A DNA stretch of 64,000 nucleotides, from assembly GCA_024138025.1 (NCBI GenBank), contig JAMXBD010000013.1, forward strand, positions 1,550,001 to 1,614,000, read 5' to 3'. Positions 12,369-22,692 of this stretch are shown piece by piece (position 1 is the stretch's first letter; each line of letters opens with the position of its first letter). Below the pieces are notes generated by a model. The model was not told where the DNA came from. It did no database searches and saw only the letters and a list, made by a program, of their open reading frames with translations. The translations under genes were made by a program, and so were the position numbers. Origin of the DNA: Combretum micranthum (Eukaryota > Streptophyta > Magnoliopsida > Myrtales > Combretaceae).

Positions 12369-12446
12369 GGTAATGGAGACGAGTTTTATGATGATTTGGG
12401 TTATGGGTCAGACTTTGAGAAATTCATGGATGAGTGGGACGAATAG
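12369..12446 (+). other. Acidic peptide-coding stretch in LTR
   Basis: Directly after TTTGCTGCTTTGTAG, a good splice-acceptor-like sequence, the frame reads GDEFYDDLGYGSDFEKFMDE and ends at TAG after 25 codons. It sits at the same place relative to the 'GGCTCACTTTT' block as the acidic stretches at 56504-56605 and 53403-53498. Whether it is translated is unknown; it may be a spliced second exon of an LTR-derived transcript. Confidence 0.4.
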
Positions 12447-12827
12447 GACTCAAACACCCTTGGATTTTTTTTTTTTTAGGAGCTTTTGTTAAAGGAAAAG
12501 TCTTTGTATAGAAGGCTTGATAGATAAGCCTAAGATGTAAAGACCTTAAGATCTCCTAGGATTCTTTTTGCTTTAAGAAAACTTGTAATTTTGTAATGTC
12601 TTGCATTGACACTAAACAGTGTACATATGATGTAAATGTATGTATAGATTGCTTTTATTAGCAATCTTGTTTTGTTAAAAGTTCTTTATAAAGTTTTAGT
12701 AGTTTTGATCAGACAATTTTCATAAATTGTTAGTTTTAGGACAGCCTTACATATAATGTGAAAATGTTATATGTGGTTGGGGACTCGGTACTCTGAATCT
12801 CGGGATTCAGAGGTTCGGGTCTTTACA

Positions 12828-13075
12828 GCATGAGTGGCAATGTCTAACGTACTTGATACGATTTGATTCCATCATTAGCCAATAATATCCCATTCTCATT
12901 AATTTTCGGCCTAAAGTGTGACCACCTATGTGTGGGCCACATACTCCTTTATGAACTTCTTGCATAAATTTCTCTACTTCTTCTTCACTAACACACAAGA
13001 GGAGTGTGGTATCAAATGATCTACGATACAAAGTGTTTCCACTAAGGATGAAGTGACTAGCTAGTCTCCTTAGAT
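12828..13075 (-). pseudogene. Tat integrase N-terminal H2C2 zinc finger
   Basis: Minus strand: LYRRSFDTTLLLCVSEEE, then EVHKGVCGPHIGGH and HCHSC supply the two His and two Cys of the integrase zinc-binding domain. The second Cys pair lies right at the solo-LTR insertion point, and the frame continues at 10070. Expected spacing for the family. No start codon is implied; this is an internal pol segment. Confidence 0.85.
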
Positions 13076-13620
13076 TTTTTCTATCATTCTTGGTTGCCCC
13101 TTTTGGGAATTACCCATTTTGGATGGAGTTCTTAATATCTTTGAACCATAGGGATTGGCTTTAAGTTGACTCAACTTGGAGGCAGAAGGCTAGCCATCTT
13201 TCAATTTCAATCTTTAGAGGTTATATCTTTATCCCATCAATTACTTTAATCATGGATACCAATGTTGCCAATGCATCTACAAACTGATTTTAGGTCTTTG
13301 GCACATACTAAAAGGAAATACTTTTGAATTCTCTAATCAACTCTCCCAATTGCTGGTGATATCGCACTAGCTTTGGATCTTTCATTTGGTACTCGCCTAC
13401 AGCTTGCTGGATAATGAGAGCTGAGTCTTATGTACTTCCTAACTGCTCAATTTCCAATTTAAGTGCTATTTTCAAGCCAATGATACAAGCTTCATACTCA
13501 GCAATGCTATTGGTGTAGGGAAACATCAACTTAGCAACTACAAGGAAATGTTTCTTTTTTAGGGAAATAATACTGCTTCAATCCCACAACAATAAAATGT
13601 TCGTGGCTCCATCAAAGTAC
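13076..13620 (-). pseudogene. Tat aRNase H domain, decayed
   Basis: Second, extra RNase H domain found in Tat-lineage pol. Minus strand reads YFDGATN near 13620, then NSIAEYEACIIGLKIALKLEIEQL, SALIIQQAVGEYQMKDPKL and NQFVDALATLVSMI in order toward 13200, with several stop codons between. The D/E/D positions expected in YFDGA, AEYEA and DS are recognisable. Function lost. It lies between the classical RNase H and the integrase finger, which identifies the lineage. Confidence 0.8.
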
Positions 13621-14005
13621 ATTTTCCAACTTATCAAGCCTTCATCTTTTGTTTCACTTTGAGTAGCTAAGACTTGTTCATCATGGAACTATATTGTAGT
13701 TCCGGGTCTTACCTCTTTAGTTAGTAATTCTGCTAATAGATCAGCAGTTTGTTGCCCCTTTACAGCTTTTTGTGTGATATATTGAATGTCATATTCTGAT
13801 AATAGCATCCACCATTTGGAGATCCTGCCAATTACAGCGGGTTTTGTTTACAAGTATCTTAATGGGTCATACTTAGTCAATAACTCAATTGAGTAGTACA
13901 AAGTGTATTGACAGAATATGTGCATGATCCAGACCAAGGCACAACAAGTTCTTTCAACTTTAGAGCAACTCTGTTCTCTTAGGGAAATTTTCTCGCTAAG
14001 GTAAT
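13621..14005 (-). pseudogene. Tat RNase H C-terminal part
   Basis: Minus strand from 14003: YLSEKISLREQSCSKVERTC, then CQYTLYYSIELLTKYDPL, ISKWWMLLSEYDIQYITQKA and a DLLAEL-like tail. This is the family's 'LSKKF...YS.LEKTCCAL' to 'GR..KWQ.LLSE' segment, with a stop in place of one residue. The upstream half is at 20492-20808; the CRM-like element separates them, and the join reads AIYYLSEK in frame. Confidence 0.85.
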
Positions 14006-14967
14006 TGATACGGATTGATTACCCAAGTAATTTGTGTATCTAGTGTTTTCAATTGAGATTTAGGGTTTATAATGTATTTTTGGATTTTAGTGAATAATGG
14101 AACAGAAAAATTAAAGATATGGACGATTAATCCTTGGATATGATGCACTAAAGACAAAATTGAACTAATTGTTCTAATCGATCGATATTACGCATGATGA
14201 CAAAAGACAACAAGAAACAATCTTGGAAAAAGAACACTCAATCTTATTTAAGAATGAAATTTGTCACAAAAGACATTCAAAGTTATTAAGGGTAAACAAG
14301 CAACAAAATCTGATAAAGACATCACTAATAACCATTATATAGATACACAAGTCAGGTAAGGGCAAATATGGAAGAATAAAAGACAAACTAATAAAATAGG
14401 GAAGTAACGTATTTAAAAATGCATAAACAAGGCAAGAGATCCCCCTACTGATCACGGCTGTGACTCAGGCCATGATCTCCTCAGATCAAACAATTCTTCT
14501 TCCATCTTCAAGCATCATAGGCATTATCGATCAAATAACAGTCAGCATCACGAGCATGACCCCACTCATTATCTCCTCGGATCCTTGATTTATACAATGA
14601 TGACGTTCTCATGGCCTCTTATATGGACGTTTTCTTGATTACGATATGTTTCACGGGCGTTATAGTGGCTGTGATCTCCACTGGGAAATAACATTTAAAC
14701 TTAGAATCAATAACGGGCTAGATTACGGCCATATTCTCCATCACAGCCTGGATCGCGAGTGTGACATCAGGTGTGATCTCCTCTTATGACAAATCTCCAA
14801 TTCTCAAGCACAACAGATCAGATTTTTCTCTAAAGTGCAGCAAATATCGTCTAAAGAAGCCCATTTCATCATCATTCGGATCACTTGTGAAGATTCTTTG
14901 AACCAAGTTCATCAAGCCTTTAGCTCTAGATCGGGTTATTGGCCCAAATGACCCATGATTCCTATCA
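14006..14967 (-). repeat. Left (3') LTR of the CRM-like element
   Basis: Plus-strand ends TGATACGGAT and TTCCTATCA. Matches 19531-20486 along its length. Holds a CG-containing word-repeat segment at about 14447-14790 (GATCACGGCTGTGAC, GATCGCGAGTGTGACATCAG, repeated GATCTCCT). The purine-rich tract lies just inside at 14968-14980. Confidence 0.85.
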
Positions 14968-15320
14968 TCTCCCGGGGCTCATAAAGATTTGCCCTCAAAT
15001 ATGGATCAAACTCATCAGGAGTGTAAAGTGACAAGTATGTGACATTAAATGTCGCTAAAGTCCCTCCAAAATTATCTGATAATTCAACCTTATCGGCATT
15101 ATCATTGATTCTCTCAATAATCTTGAATGGCCCATTAGCTCGAGGTGCTAATTTCTGACCTCTATGCCTCGAGAGCCTGTCCTTACCAAAGTGAACCCAA
15201 ACTAAGTCACCAGGTAAAAACTCAATTGTTCGTCTTTCTTTATCTCTCCTTTCTTTCACTTTATCATTTTGTCTTTGCAAGCAATCATATACCTTTTGAT
15301 GAAGTTGTTGGATTTGTCAA
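14936..15320 (-). pseudogene. CRM-like integrase C-terminal (GPY/F-type) domain
   Basis: Minus strand. Contains FLPGDLVWVHFGKDRL, LAPRANGPFKIIERINDNAD and the phrase TFNVTYLSLYTPDEFDPYL, as in CRM elements. The frame ends with a stop at 14936-14938, inside the 3' LTR (which begins at 14967 in element sense), so the last ten or so codons overlap the LTR. I see no clear chromodomain. Internal to pol; the first Met is not a biological start. Confidence 0.85.
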
Positions 15321-15856
15321 GCATGATCTAATCCACTTTGAATACCTTCTATCATAGGAGCTTTAGGAAGCAAATCCAATGGAGAATTAGGATTAAATCC
15401 ATAAACAACTTCAAAATGCCACTTGTTCATCACATTATGGATCAAACGATTATAAGGAATCTCCATAATTGGCAAACAAAAATCCCAATCCTTCAAATTC
15501 TTCCTAATAGTAGCCCGTAGCAAAGATCCTAAAATCTTATTCACAACCTCAGTTTGATTATCAATTTGTGGGTGACAAGTGGTGCTAAGCAATAACTTCA
15601 TTCCTAATCTCCTGCACAAGGTCTTCCAAAAGTAGCTCAAGAACTTCACATCTCTATCAGAAATAATAGATTGTTGAATGCCATGAAGTTTAATTACTTC
15701 CTGCAAAAACAAACTAGAAATATATACCACATCATCGGTTTTATGACATGGAATGAAATGAGCCATCTTACTAAAATCATGTCCTCTTTGAGTCTTAGGA
15801 AGTCCCAAGACAAAGTTCATACTAAAATCAACCCAAGGTTTAGTAGGGATGGGCAA
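15317..15856 (-). pseudogene. CRM-like integrase catalytic core
   Basis: Minus strand: [20 protein letters not shown], then [30 protein letters not shown] (second Asp, in SDRD) and [17 protein letters not shown] (Glu present). Between RGHD and FSKMAHF the family normally has several more residues that include the first catalytic Asp (…VVDRFSKM); they are missing here, so the core has a small in-frame deletion removing that site. Also includes [15 protein letters not shown] and [13 protein letters not shown] of the core's end. Confidence 0.85.
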
Positions 15857-15871
15857 TGGTAAATATAAACC

Positions 15872-16330
15872 TTACGATTCGCTTTGAACTTTGGCCTTCT
15901 TGCAAGTAGAATACTCCTCAATCACTATATGCACATCCTTAGCCATACTAAGCCAATAAAAGTGTTCCTTCAATGCATCAAGAGTACAGTAATTCCTAAA
16001 ATGTCCAAAAAGTCCACCATCATGGGCTTCTCTAACTAGCATCTCTCGCATTGATCCATGTGGAATACATAATTTTCCTCGACGAAACAAATATCCGTCA
16101 ACTAGATGATAGCCATCCACTGACTTTCCCTCTCTATAAGCTACTACAATGGGTTCAAACACTCCATCCTCATAATATTGTTCCATAATTTGGTTAAACC
16201 CCAATAACTTGGCCTACATAGAATTTAACAATGTATGCTTCCTAGATAATGCATCATCTACCACATTAGTATAACCCTTCTTACACTTAGTAGTATATAC
16301 AAGTCTCTAGGAACTCAATTTATGTTGCAT
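15872..16330 (-). pseudogene. CRM-like integrase zinc finger and linker
   Basis: Minus strand. YLFRRGKLCIPHGSMREML, then EAHDGGLFGHFRNYCTLDAL gives the His pair region and STCKKAK the Cys region, with the first Cys of the pair changed to Ser-Thr-Cys context. Upstream to 16330 the linker after RNase H continues with stops. Confidence 0.75.
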
Positions 16331-16671
16331 ACCTCTTGGATAATTTATTTTGACCTCTCAAATATTTCAAAGGTTCATGGTTAGAAAATATGATGAACTC
16401 TTTAGGTAATAGGTAATGTTGTCATACCGTAAAAGCTTGGATCAATGAATATAATTCATTGTCATGGATGGGATGGTTCAATGCAGCTCCATTGAAGCTT
16501 TTCACTAAAATATGTAATGGGACGACTCTCTTGCATAACAATCTCACCAATTCTAACATTGGAGGCATCACATTTAAGCTCAAAAACCTTATCGAAATTA
16601 GGTTGCACTAACAATGGAGCTGAAGTCAGTTTCTTCTTGATCAACTAAAAACTTTGATTGACTGCTTGACT
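16331..16671 (-). pseudogene. CRM-like RNase H
   Basis: Minus strand: LTSAPLLVQPNFDKVFELKC, DASNVRIGEIVMQES, ITYFSEKLQWS correspond to the RNase H start of gypsy pol (first catalytic Asp in CDAS present; the usual 'GIGAVL' is here RIGEIV). A frameshift follows and the rest, down to about 16331, is in other frames with 'ALIQAFTVWQH'-like and '[15 protein letters not shown]' segments. Not functional. Confidence 0.75.
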
Positions 16672-17490
16672 CTAATGGAAAGAAACTCCTTGCTTCCTTA
16701 ACTCCATCAATGGTGCTACAATTGTGCTAAAATCTTTGATGAAACTTCTGTAAAAAGAAGCAAGCCTATGAAAACTACATACCTCGGATACATTAGTGGG
16801 AATAGGCCACTTGATGATAGCTTTAATCTTCTCATTATCAACACGAAGGCCCTCTCTAGATACTACAAATTCGAGAAAGACTACTTTGCTTCTATGGAAG
16901 ATACACTTCTTCAAATTGACATACAATTTCTCATTCCTCAACACCATAAAAACTGAAGTCAAGTGCATAATATGACTCTCTAAATCTAGACTATACACAA
17001 AACGTTTTGAAAATAAACCACAACAAACTTCCCCCAAAACTCTCTTAATAATAATTCATCAATTTCATGAAAGTACTAGGAGCATTGGACAAGCCAAATG
17101 GCATTACTGTCCATTCATCTAAACCATGTTTGGTTTTGAAAGTTGTCTTCCATTCATCTTTAGCTTTCATCCTTTTTTGATGATATCCACTCTTCGAGTC
17201 AATCTTAGAAAATAATTGGGCACCATGCAGCTCATCTAGCATGTCAAAACGTGGTATAAGATACTGGTATTTCATAGTGATGTGATTAATCGCCCTACTA
17301 TCCACACACATCCTCAAACTACCATATTTCTTGGACACTAATAGAGCCGACACCGAACATGGACTCATATTGTCTCACACAAATCTCTTCTCTAGCAATT
17401 CATCCATTTGCTTCTTCAATTCTTTAGCTTCTGTAGGATTCATCCAATAAGCCGATTTATTAAGCAATGTAGCTCTAGGAACCAAATCAA
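16672..17490 (-). pseudogene. CRM-like reverse transcriptase, catalytic site lost
   Basis: Minus strand. Fingers and palm are easy to see: [58 protein letters not shown]. After a stop and frameshift near 17040 the normal FVVVYFDDIL motif reads [10 protein letters not shown], so both catalytic aspartates of the YxDD box are gone. Then the thumb: [40 protein letters not shown]. Upstream, about 17370-17490, the frame continues with MNPTEAKELKKQMDELLEKR-like residues. Confidence 0.85.
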
Positions 17491-18265
17491 TTTGATGCTC
17501 AATACCCCTTATAGGAGTAATCCTTTTGGAAAAATATCATCAAATTGAGTCAATAAATTTTGAACTTCATATGGGATGGAAAGGTCACCCTCAACTTCCA
17601 AAAAGCCTGTTTCACGTACAACAAATACATTGGGTGTCCATTGGTCAACTCTATCTCAACTTCTCCTTGTGTCATCAACAATGACCCCCTTCTTAAGGGG
17701 ATTCAATTCCCGATGTGTTTGCCTCACCGCTTCAGGACTCACAAGAAATAGCTTAATCCACTTGCCATTATATAATACAGAGTAAATATTGTCCTTTCCA
17801 TTATGGTTCACATTCCGCTTAAACAATCATGGGTGACCTAATAAGATATGAGATGCATTCATAGGCACTACATCACAAAGAACTTCATCAATGTAATGGT
17901 TAGGTAAAGAAATAGGAACTGCCTAGTGACATGAACTGAGTTCTTATTATTAAGCCAATGCAAACGGTATTATTAGGGATGGGGGGTTGTTGGAAGTTTC
18001 AGCTTCTCAACAAGTGGTACAACTTCCAGAACCAATAATGGCTACACATATAGCTCCATTCACTAAGAATTTGATATAGAATATGTTATCCCCCTGCTCT
18101 TGATCAACATCCAGTGTAATACTCAAGCTCCTACTCATTACCACATTCAAAGGTATAGCAGCACCCACTAATGGTTCAGCCGACATCTCTTCACCTTCTT
18201 CCTCGAAATCAGAATAACTACTCTTCTCCTTTACTTTCCACGCAACCTCCACTGGTGTAAACAAC
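17491..18265 (-). pseudogene. CRM-like protease region, catalytic Asp lost
   Basis: Minus strand. NIFYIKFLVNGAICVAIIGS followed by GSCTTC corresponds to the retroviral-type aspartic protease core 'LVNG..C..IIDGGSCTN'. The catalytic Asp is replaced (IIGSGS for IIDGGS), and a stop follows closely. The remaining stretch to 17491 is the PR-RT linker in broken frames (MSGSSFL-like loops, 'HQIDLVPRATLLNKSAYW' near 17450-17500). Confidence 0.7.
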
Positions 18266-19413
18266 TCACCTATTCAGACATTAAGCAGCCATATGTCCAT
18301 AGCCCAAGCACTTGAAACATTTGATATCTCTTGTTTTCTCTCCAACACTACTAGAATCACTTGGTTTAGAAACCAACTTCCCCTTATGATCAATAGATTT
18401 GTCAATAACAGATTCATGCTTCTCATCATGTTTATAACTACTAGTACTCTTCTTTTTATCATCACGTCAATAAGACTTTTTGCTACTTTTATATTTAGAA
18501 GAATTACCTAAAGATTTGTGAGACTTGCATTGTTTTTCAACCTTTTCTACCATCAACATTGCTTCCTCCAAAGTATCAATTCGCCGAAGCTCAACCACAT
18601 TTGAAATTTCAAAATTTAAACTTGCAAAGAATCTAGCAATGGATTGATCCAGAGTTTTCATGACTTGAATTCGTACGATAAGGATCTCAAACTCTTGAAT
18701 ATACTCAGCCATGCTTTTACTTCCTTATTGCAAAGTATGCAACCTCATCAACAATTATTGGCTATAATAATCCAAAACTAATCACTACTGCAATAACTCA
18801 CGCATCTCAGCTTATGTAGTTACATCTCGTTCTGTATTCCTCCTTTTACTAGCTAATACATTCTTCCACTAATGTGAAGCATAGCCCTTAAATTCAATGG
18901 TAGCAAACTTAACTCGCCACGTATCATCACAATCATGATAGTCAAAGAGCTTTAATTTGATCTTCCCAATCAAAATACTTATCTGCTCTACTAGTACCAT
19001 CAAAAGATGATATTTTTGGTTTTATGATCTTATACCGCATAATCCTTTAGGCCTATGACCATCATGATGATCATCAAAATCATCTTCATAGTCTCTAACT
19101 CTACGACCACATCCAGGTGATGCGCATGCCCTCTCCCCCTTTCGCGGCCATCTACTACTCCACCACGAGGAATTGGCATCCTAGGCTTATCCACTAACTC
19201 CTCAATATGCTCTTGTTCTTGTTTTTCATGGATTTGAGGGTTTCCCTTAATAATTGATTCTACACTCCTTAATGTTTCATCGTATTGTTGCATCATATGT
19301 TGCATTCCCTACATCACTTCCTTCAAAAAATTCATGAACTCACTCATATTAACAGTGCTTTCTCCCTTAAGAGCATTACCATCTCTACTTTTAATATAAG
19401 ATTTTCCAGACAT
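18266..19413 (-). pseudogene. CRM-like gag, decayed
   Basis: Minus strand. The likely start is the ATG at 19411-19413 (MSGKSYIKSRDGN), about 115 bases after the PBS. A TAG follows near 19310, then MQHMMQQYDETLRSVESI, an RGG-like basic stretch, and, after frameshifts, the capsid C-terminus MAEYIQEFEILIVRIQVMK and ARFFASLNFEISNVVEL. A CCHC zinc knuckle, KCFKCLGYGHMAA then stop-Cys, is at about 18286-18330: three metal ligands plus the last Cys are there but a stop codon sits just before it. Not functional. Confidence 0.8.
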
Positions 19414-19515
19414 CCTCACAAGAAATCAAACTTACAGTAAAAGCAATCACAAAAATGAAATTTACCAAGCAAGGAGTCTAATACCAAAGCCCTAAGCCAT
19501 AATCCGTAACCCTAA

Positions 19516-19527
19516 GCTCTGATACCA
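19516..19527 (-). promoter_or_regulatory. Primer-binding site of the CRM-like element (tRNA-Met)
   Basis: Minus strand reads TGGTATCAGAGC, complementary to the 3' end of initiator methionine tRNA, three bases inside the 5' LTR. Confidence 0.9.
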
Positions 19528-19530
19528 AGA

Positions 19531-20486
19531 TGATATAGATTGGATAATCGAAGTGATTTGCATATCTAGTGCTTTCAATTGCGATTTAGGTTTTATAATG
19601 TATTTTTGGATTTTAGTGAATAATGAAACAAAAAAATTAATGATATGGATGATTAATCCTTGGATATGATACACCAAAGATAAGATCGAACTAGTTGTTC
19701 TAATCGATCTATATTATACACAACGACAAGAGACAACAAGGAACAATCTTGAGAAAAGAACACTCAATCTTATTCAAGAAGGAAATTTGTCACAAAGGAC
19801 ATTCAAAGTTACCAATGATAACAAGCAACAAAATCTGCTAAACACATCATTAATAATCCTTATATAGACCCACAAGTCGGGCAAGGGTAAATATGGAAGA
19901 ATAAAAGATAAACTAATAAAATAGAAAAATAATGTTTTTAAAAACACGTAAACAGGTTAGGAGATCCCTTTGTTGATCATGGTCGTGACTCGGGCTATGA
20001 TCTCCTTGAATCAAGCAACTCTTCTTCTATCTTCAAGCATCACAAGCATTATCAGGCAGATAACATTCAACATCACAGGCATGACCATGCCTGTTATCTC
20101 CTTGGATCCTCGATACGATGATGACATTCTTGTGGCCTCCAATACAGTCGTATTCTTGATTACGATTTTTTTCATGGGTGTTATAGGGGTCATGATCTCC
20201 ACTATGAAACAACATTTAAACTCAGAATCAATAACGGGTTGGATTATGTTCATATTCTCCATCACGGCCTGGATTACGGGCGTGACATCAGGCATAATCT
20301 CCTTTGATGATGAATTTCCAATTCTCAAGCACAACAAATTAGTTCTTTCTAAAGTGCATCAGATATCCTCTAAGGAAGTCCACTTCATCATCATTCGGAT
20401 CACTAGTAAAGATTCTTTGAATCAAGTTCATCAAGCCCTTAGCTCTAAATTGGGTTATTGGCCCAGTTGACCCATGATTCCTATTA
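19531..20486 (-). repeat. Right (5') LTR of the CRM-like element
   Basis: Plus-strand ends TGATATAGAT and TTCCTATTA (CA of the family mutated to TA). Followed by TSD GTAAT. A TATA box (minus strand CTATATAAGG) lies at about 19857-19866. The CG-word segment runs from about 19970 to 20310 (GATCATGGTCGTGACTCGGG and relatives). The open frames on both strands at 20011-20470 are chance frames in this segment. Confidence 0.85.
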
Positions 20487-20491
20487 GTAAT

Positions 20492-20808
20492 ATATGGCAT
20501 GCTCTTTTCTATCTTCACTTTTTGCCCCAACATACAACCCATTGATTCTAGGGGACAATGAGATACAATATAAAAGCCTTTCCTGGTTTAAGGGATACTA
20601 GGATAGGAGGATTCATCAGATACTCCTTGATTTGCTGAAAAACTTGTTGACATTCATCATCCCATTCCACAGTTGCATTCTTGCTCAACAATTTGAACCA
20701 AAGCTTACACCAGTCTATAAGCTTGAATATAAATCCGACGATGTAGTTTAATCTTCTAAGTAGACCCCTAACCTCTTTTAGAGTTTTGCTGATGACATTT
20801 CTAGAATT
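20492..20808 (-). pseudogene. Tat RT thumb and start of RNase H
   Basis: Minus strand: LKEVRGLLRRLNYIVGFIFK, FKLLSKNATVEWDDECQQVF, QQIKEYLMNPPILVSLKPGK, AFILYLIVP and, after a frame change, SMGCMLGQ and EHAIYY. This is the connection from RT thumb into RNase H of Tat pol. It continues upstream at 31807 (other side of the copia insertion) and downstream at 14003 (other side of the CRM-like insertion). Confidence 0.85.
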
Positions 20809-20813
20809 GATTT

Positions 20814-22470
20814 TGTTGGTCCCGAAAAGATAACCAAAAGGGGAGGGGGGGGTGTGGGGTGAATTGGTTAATAAAAAAAAATTCTTTTAAGTAAACTTTA
20901 TCAAAGTCACCAACTTGATTAATCAACCAAAAATGGGTTTTCAACTCTTTAAAATAATAACTTTAATAAAATTGTTTTATCGATAATGCGGAAGCAAACA
21001 AGTCTAATTTCTATAACAATTGTTAAGCTCAATCAAGAATATATGGCAAAACTTTTAGTCTCTGATTTAGTCTCTGCTTTTTAATTCTTGTAACAATTAG
21101 TCTCTGAAACAATCTCTGAAACAAGTTACGATAAACACAAACAAGTAACTATATACGAAAATTAAAGAGAGTAAGGTAGAAGAATTTGCAAAGCTATTTA
21201 TAGAGGTTCCGCCTTGAGCGTCAGTCCTCTCTTCTAGCACCAAGCCGGGGATCCGGTTGTCTTTACCGGTATGTTCCACTATCCAAGAACAAATCAAGGT
21301 TACAAGTTGTCTTTTGCCAAAGCAATTGGCTACAAATGCACTCAGTTTGATCTTCCTAGCTTCCTTCAAGCTAACATCAACTTACTGAGTCTACTTGTAA
21401 CTCTCAATCTCACAAGGATTAAATAAATCAAATGAGGAAATAATGATAAAATTCTATATATTTCGGTACAAATGAAAGTGAAAGTGACAGTTTTGCTTGC
21501 AAGCTTTGATCGTATTTATCTTCTTTTTCGTGTTCTCTGTTCTCAAGTATCCATCTTCGTTTTGATCATGCCTATTTATTTACACATTCTCAAGCGGTTG
21601 GAACGTTCAAAATTTGGATAAGCTTGATAATCTTCTAACGGCTAAATCTTTGGAATAGATAAGCTTGATCCCTTCCTTTTCTGCTTCTAATTCGGATGAC
21701 TTGCTGATAGAGTCTTCTTTCATTTGAAAATTTGAAAATCTTCGAGTTGTTTGTTCAGACGTCTTCCATCAAGATAAGGATAAGAAAACTTGTTGTTATC
21801 TTGGTGTGTGATCTTAATCTGAAAAAATCCCACGAAAATAGCAACAAAAACAAACCAATTTTCTTGAGACATAATTCTTATGATATTCTCTCATAGATAT
21901 GTTTCCTTATTTTTCCGTATACTTGGTAGAATCTTCAGACATTATTGTAAGTACTTCATATTATGCACACTAACTTTCTTTTCAAGTGCAATATGTAGTA
22001 TGTTCTTCAATTGTTCTTGAAAATCATCTCCATTTCGAATTTATTCCCCTTTGGATATTAAACCAACTTTGTGGAACATTATTGAATGTATTTCCCAAAT
22101 ACAATCACTTTGGTGCTAGGTCTTCATATCCATTATATATTATAATTCTTGTGAAATGCCTTCTGAAAAAGTTTCTGAGTGTCTATTCTTGCTTAATAAC
22201 CTTCCTTGAATACTCTCTGAAATATCCCCTGAGTTTGTACTTTTTTTATAAAGTATCCACACAACATGTTAGTTTGCTCTCTGAAATTGTTTATGCTTCT
22301 TTTCTGCTCTTGAAAATACTTTCTGAAATACTTTCTGATTAGTATTTTCTTGTAAAACATTTTCATAAGAACTTAACATGCAATACACTTGTTAGTTAAC
22401 ATGTAACTCTTTTTGTTATCATCAAAATCCAAATAATGAGAATACTACTATCATAATAATATTACTAACA
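20814..22470 (-). repeat. Left (3') LTR of the SIRE-type element
   Basis: Plus-strand ends TGTTGGTCCC and ATTACTAACA. Nearly identical to 30158-31801. A G-rich stretch at 20839-20863 is about 13 bases longer than in the other copy. Open frames within it occur at the same places in both LTRs and are not taken as genes. Confidence 0.9.
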
Positions 22471-22486
22471 TTCTCCCCCTTTTTGA
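22471..22486 (-). promoter_or_regulatory. Polypurine tract of the SIRE-type element
   Basis: Minus strand reads CAAAAAGGGGGAGAA directly before the 3' LTR start TGTTAGTAAT. A similar AAAAAGGGGGAGAA occurs at about 22678-22692, possibly a second, internal PPT. Confidence 0.85.
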
Positions 22487-22692
22487 TGATAACAAAATCC
22501 ATATAAATATGAATATCAAATTAACTTATGTCATAATTTTTTATAAGCAAGCAATCCTAATCAAAGTATTATATATACTCATTATGTTCATGTTCATTTG
22601 ATCTTTTATATCTACATGTATTTACCAATCAATTTTGATTTCATCTATTTTGATCTTAGTATATTATTTATTTTTACTTCTCCCCCTTTTTG

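Larger units (their letters stand above)
10071..12827 (+). mobile_element. Long solo LTR inserted in the Tat integrase
   Basis: Begins TGAAATGATT and ends GGGTCTTTACA, with 5-bp flanks GCACG/GCATG. It contains no gag or pol, so it is a solo LTR (or LTR-only derivative) of 2757 bp. Layout in plus sense: a pyrimidine-rich transcript-leader-like stretch (about 10560-10650), a donor-like ATGTGAGT at about 10697, a CG-rich quasi-palindromic segment (11110-11400) built of words such as ACGCCGGC, a 'CTCACCGAG' segment near 11665, the 'CATGATGCAATGAC' repeats at 11830-11930, then a splice-acceptor-like TTGCTGCTTTGTAG and an acidic coding stretch (12369-12446). Several blocks recur at 45170-45480, so the two LTRs are related. 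Probably Tekay/Del-like gypsy; lineage is inferred. Confidence 0.75.
14006..20486 (-). mobile_element. CRM-like chromovirus (Ty3/gypsy), full length, decayed
   Basis: 6481-bp element with LTRs at 14006-14967 and 19531-20486, TSD GTAAT at 14001-14005 and 20487-20491, and an initiator-tRNA-Met PBS. gag and pol run on the minus strand with gag beginning at about 19413. LTR ends TGAT...ATCA, the small LTRs, and an integrase C-terminus of type 'GPFKIIERINDNADKVEL...TFNVTYLS' running into the 3' LTR resemble the CRM clade. The two LTRs differ by roughly a tenth by eye, so it is not recent. It is full of stops and has lost active-site residues in PR, RT and IN (see those entries). Confidence 0.85.

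Noticed and set aside
20011..20470. Long overlapping frames on both strands (166 and 108 codons)
   Set aside because: Inside the CRM-like LTR; the sister LTR at 14450-14940 does not keep them open.
21097..22342. Frames in the SIRE-type LTR (90 codons minus, 118 codons plus)
   Set aside because: Repeated at 30424-31730 only because the LTRs are nearly identical; no start context or domain.
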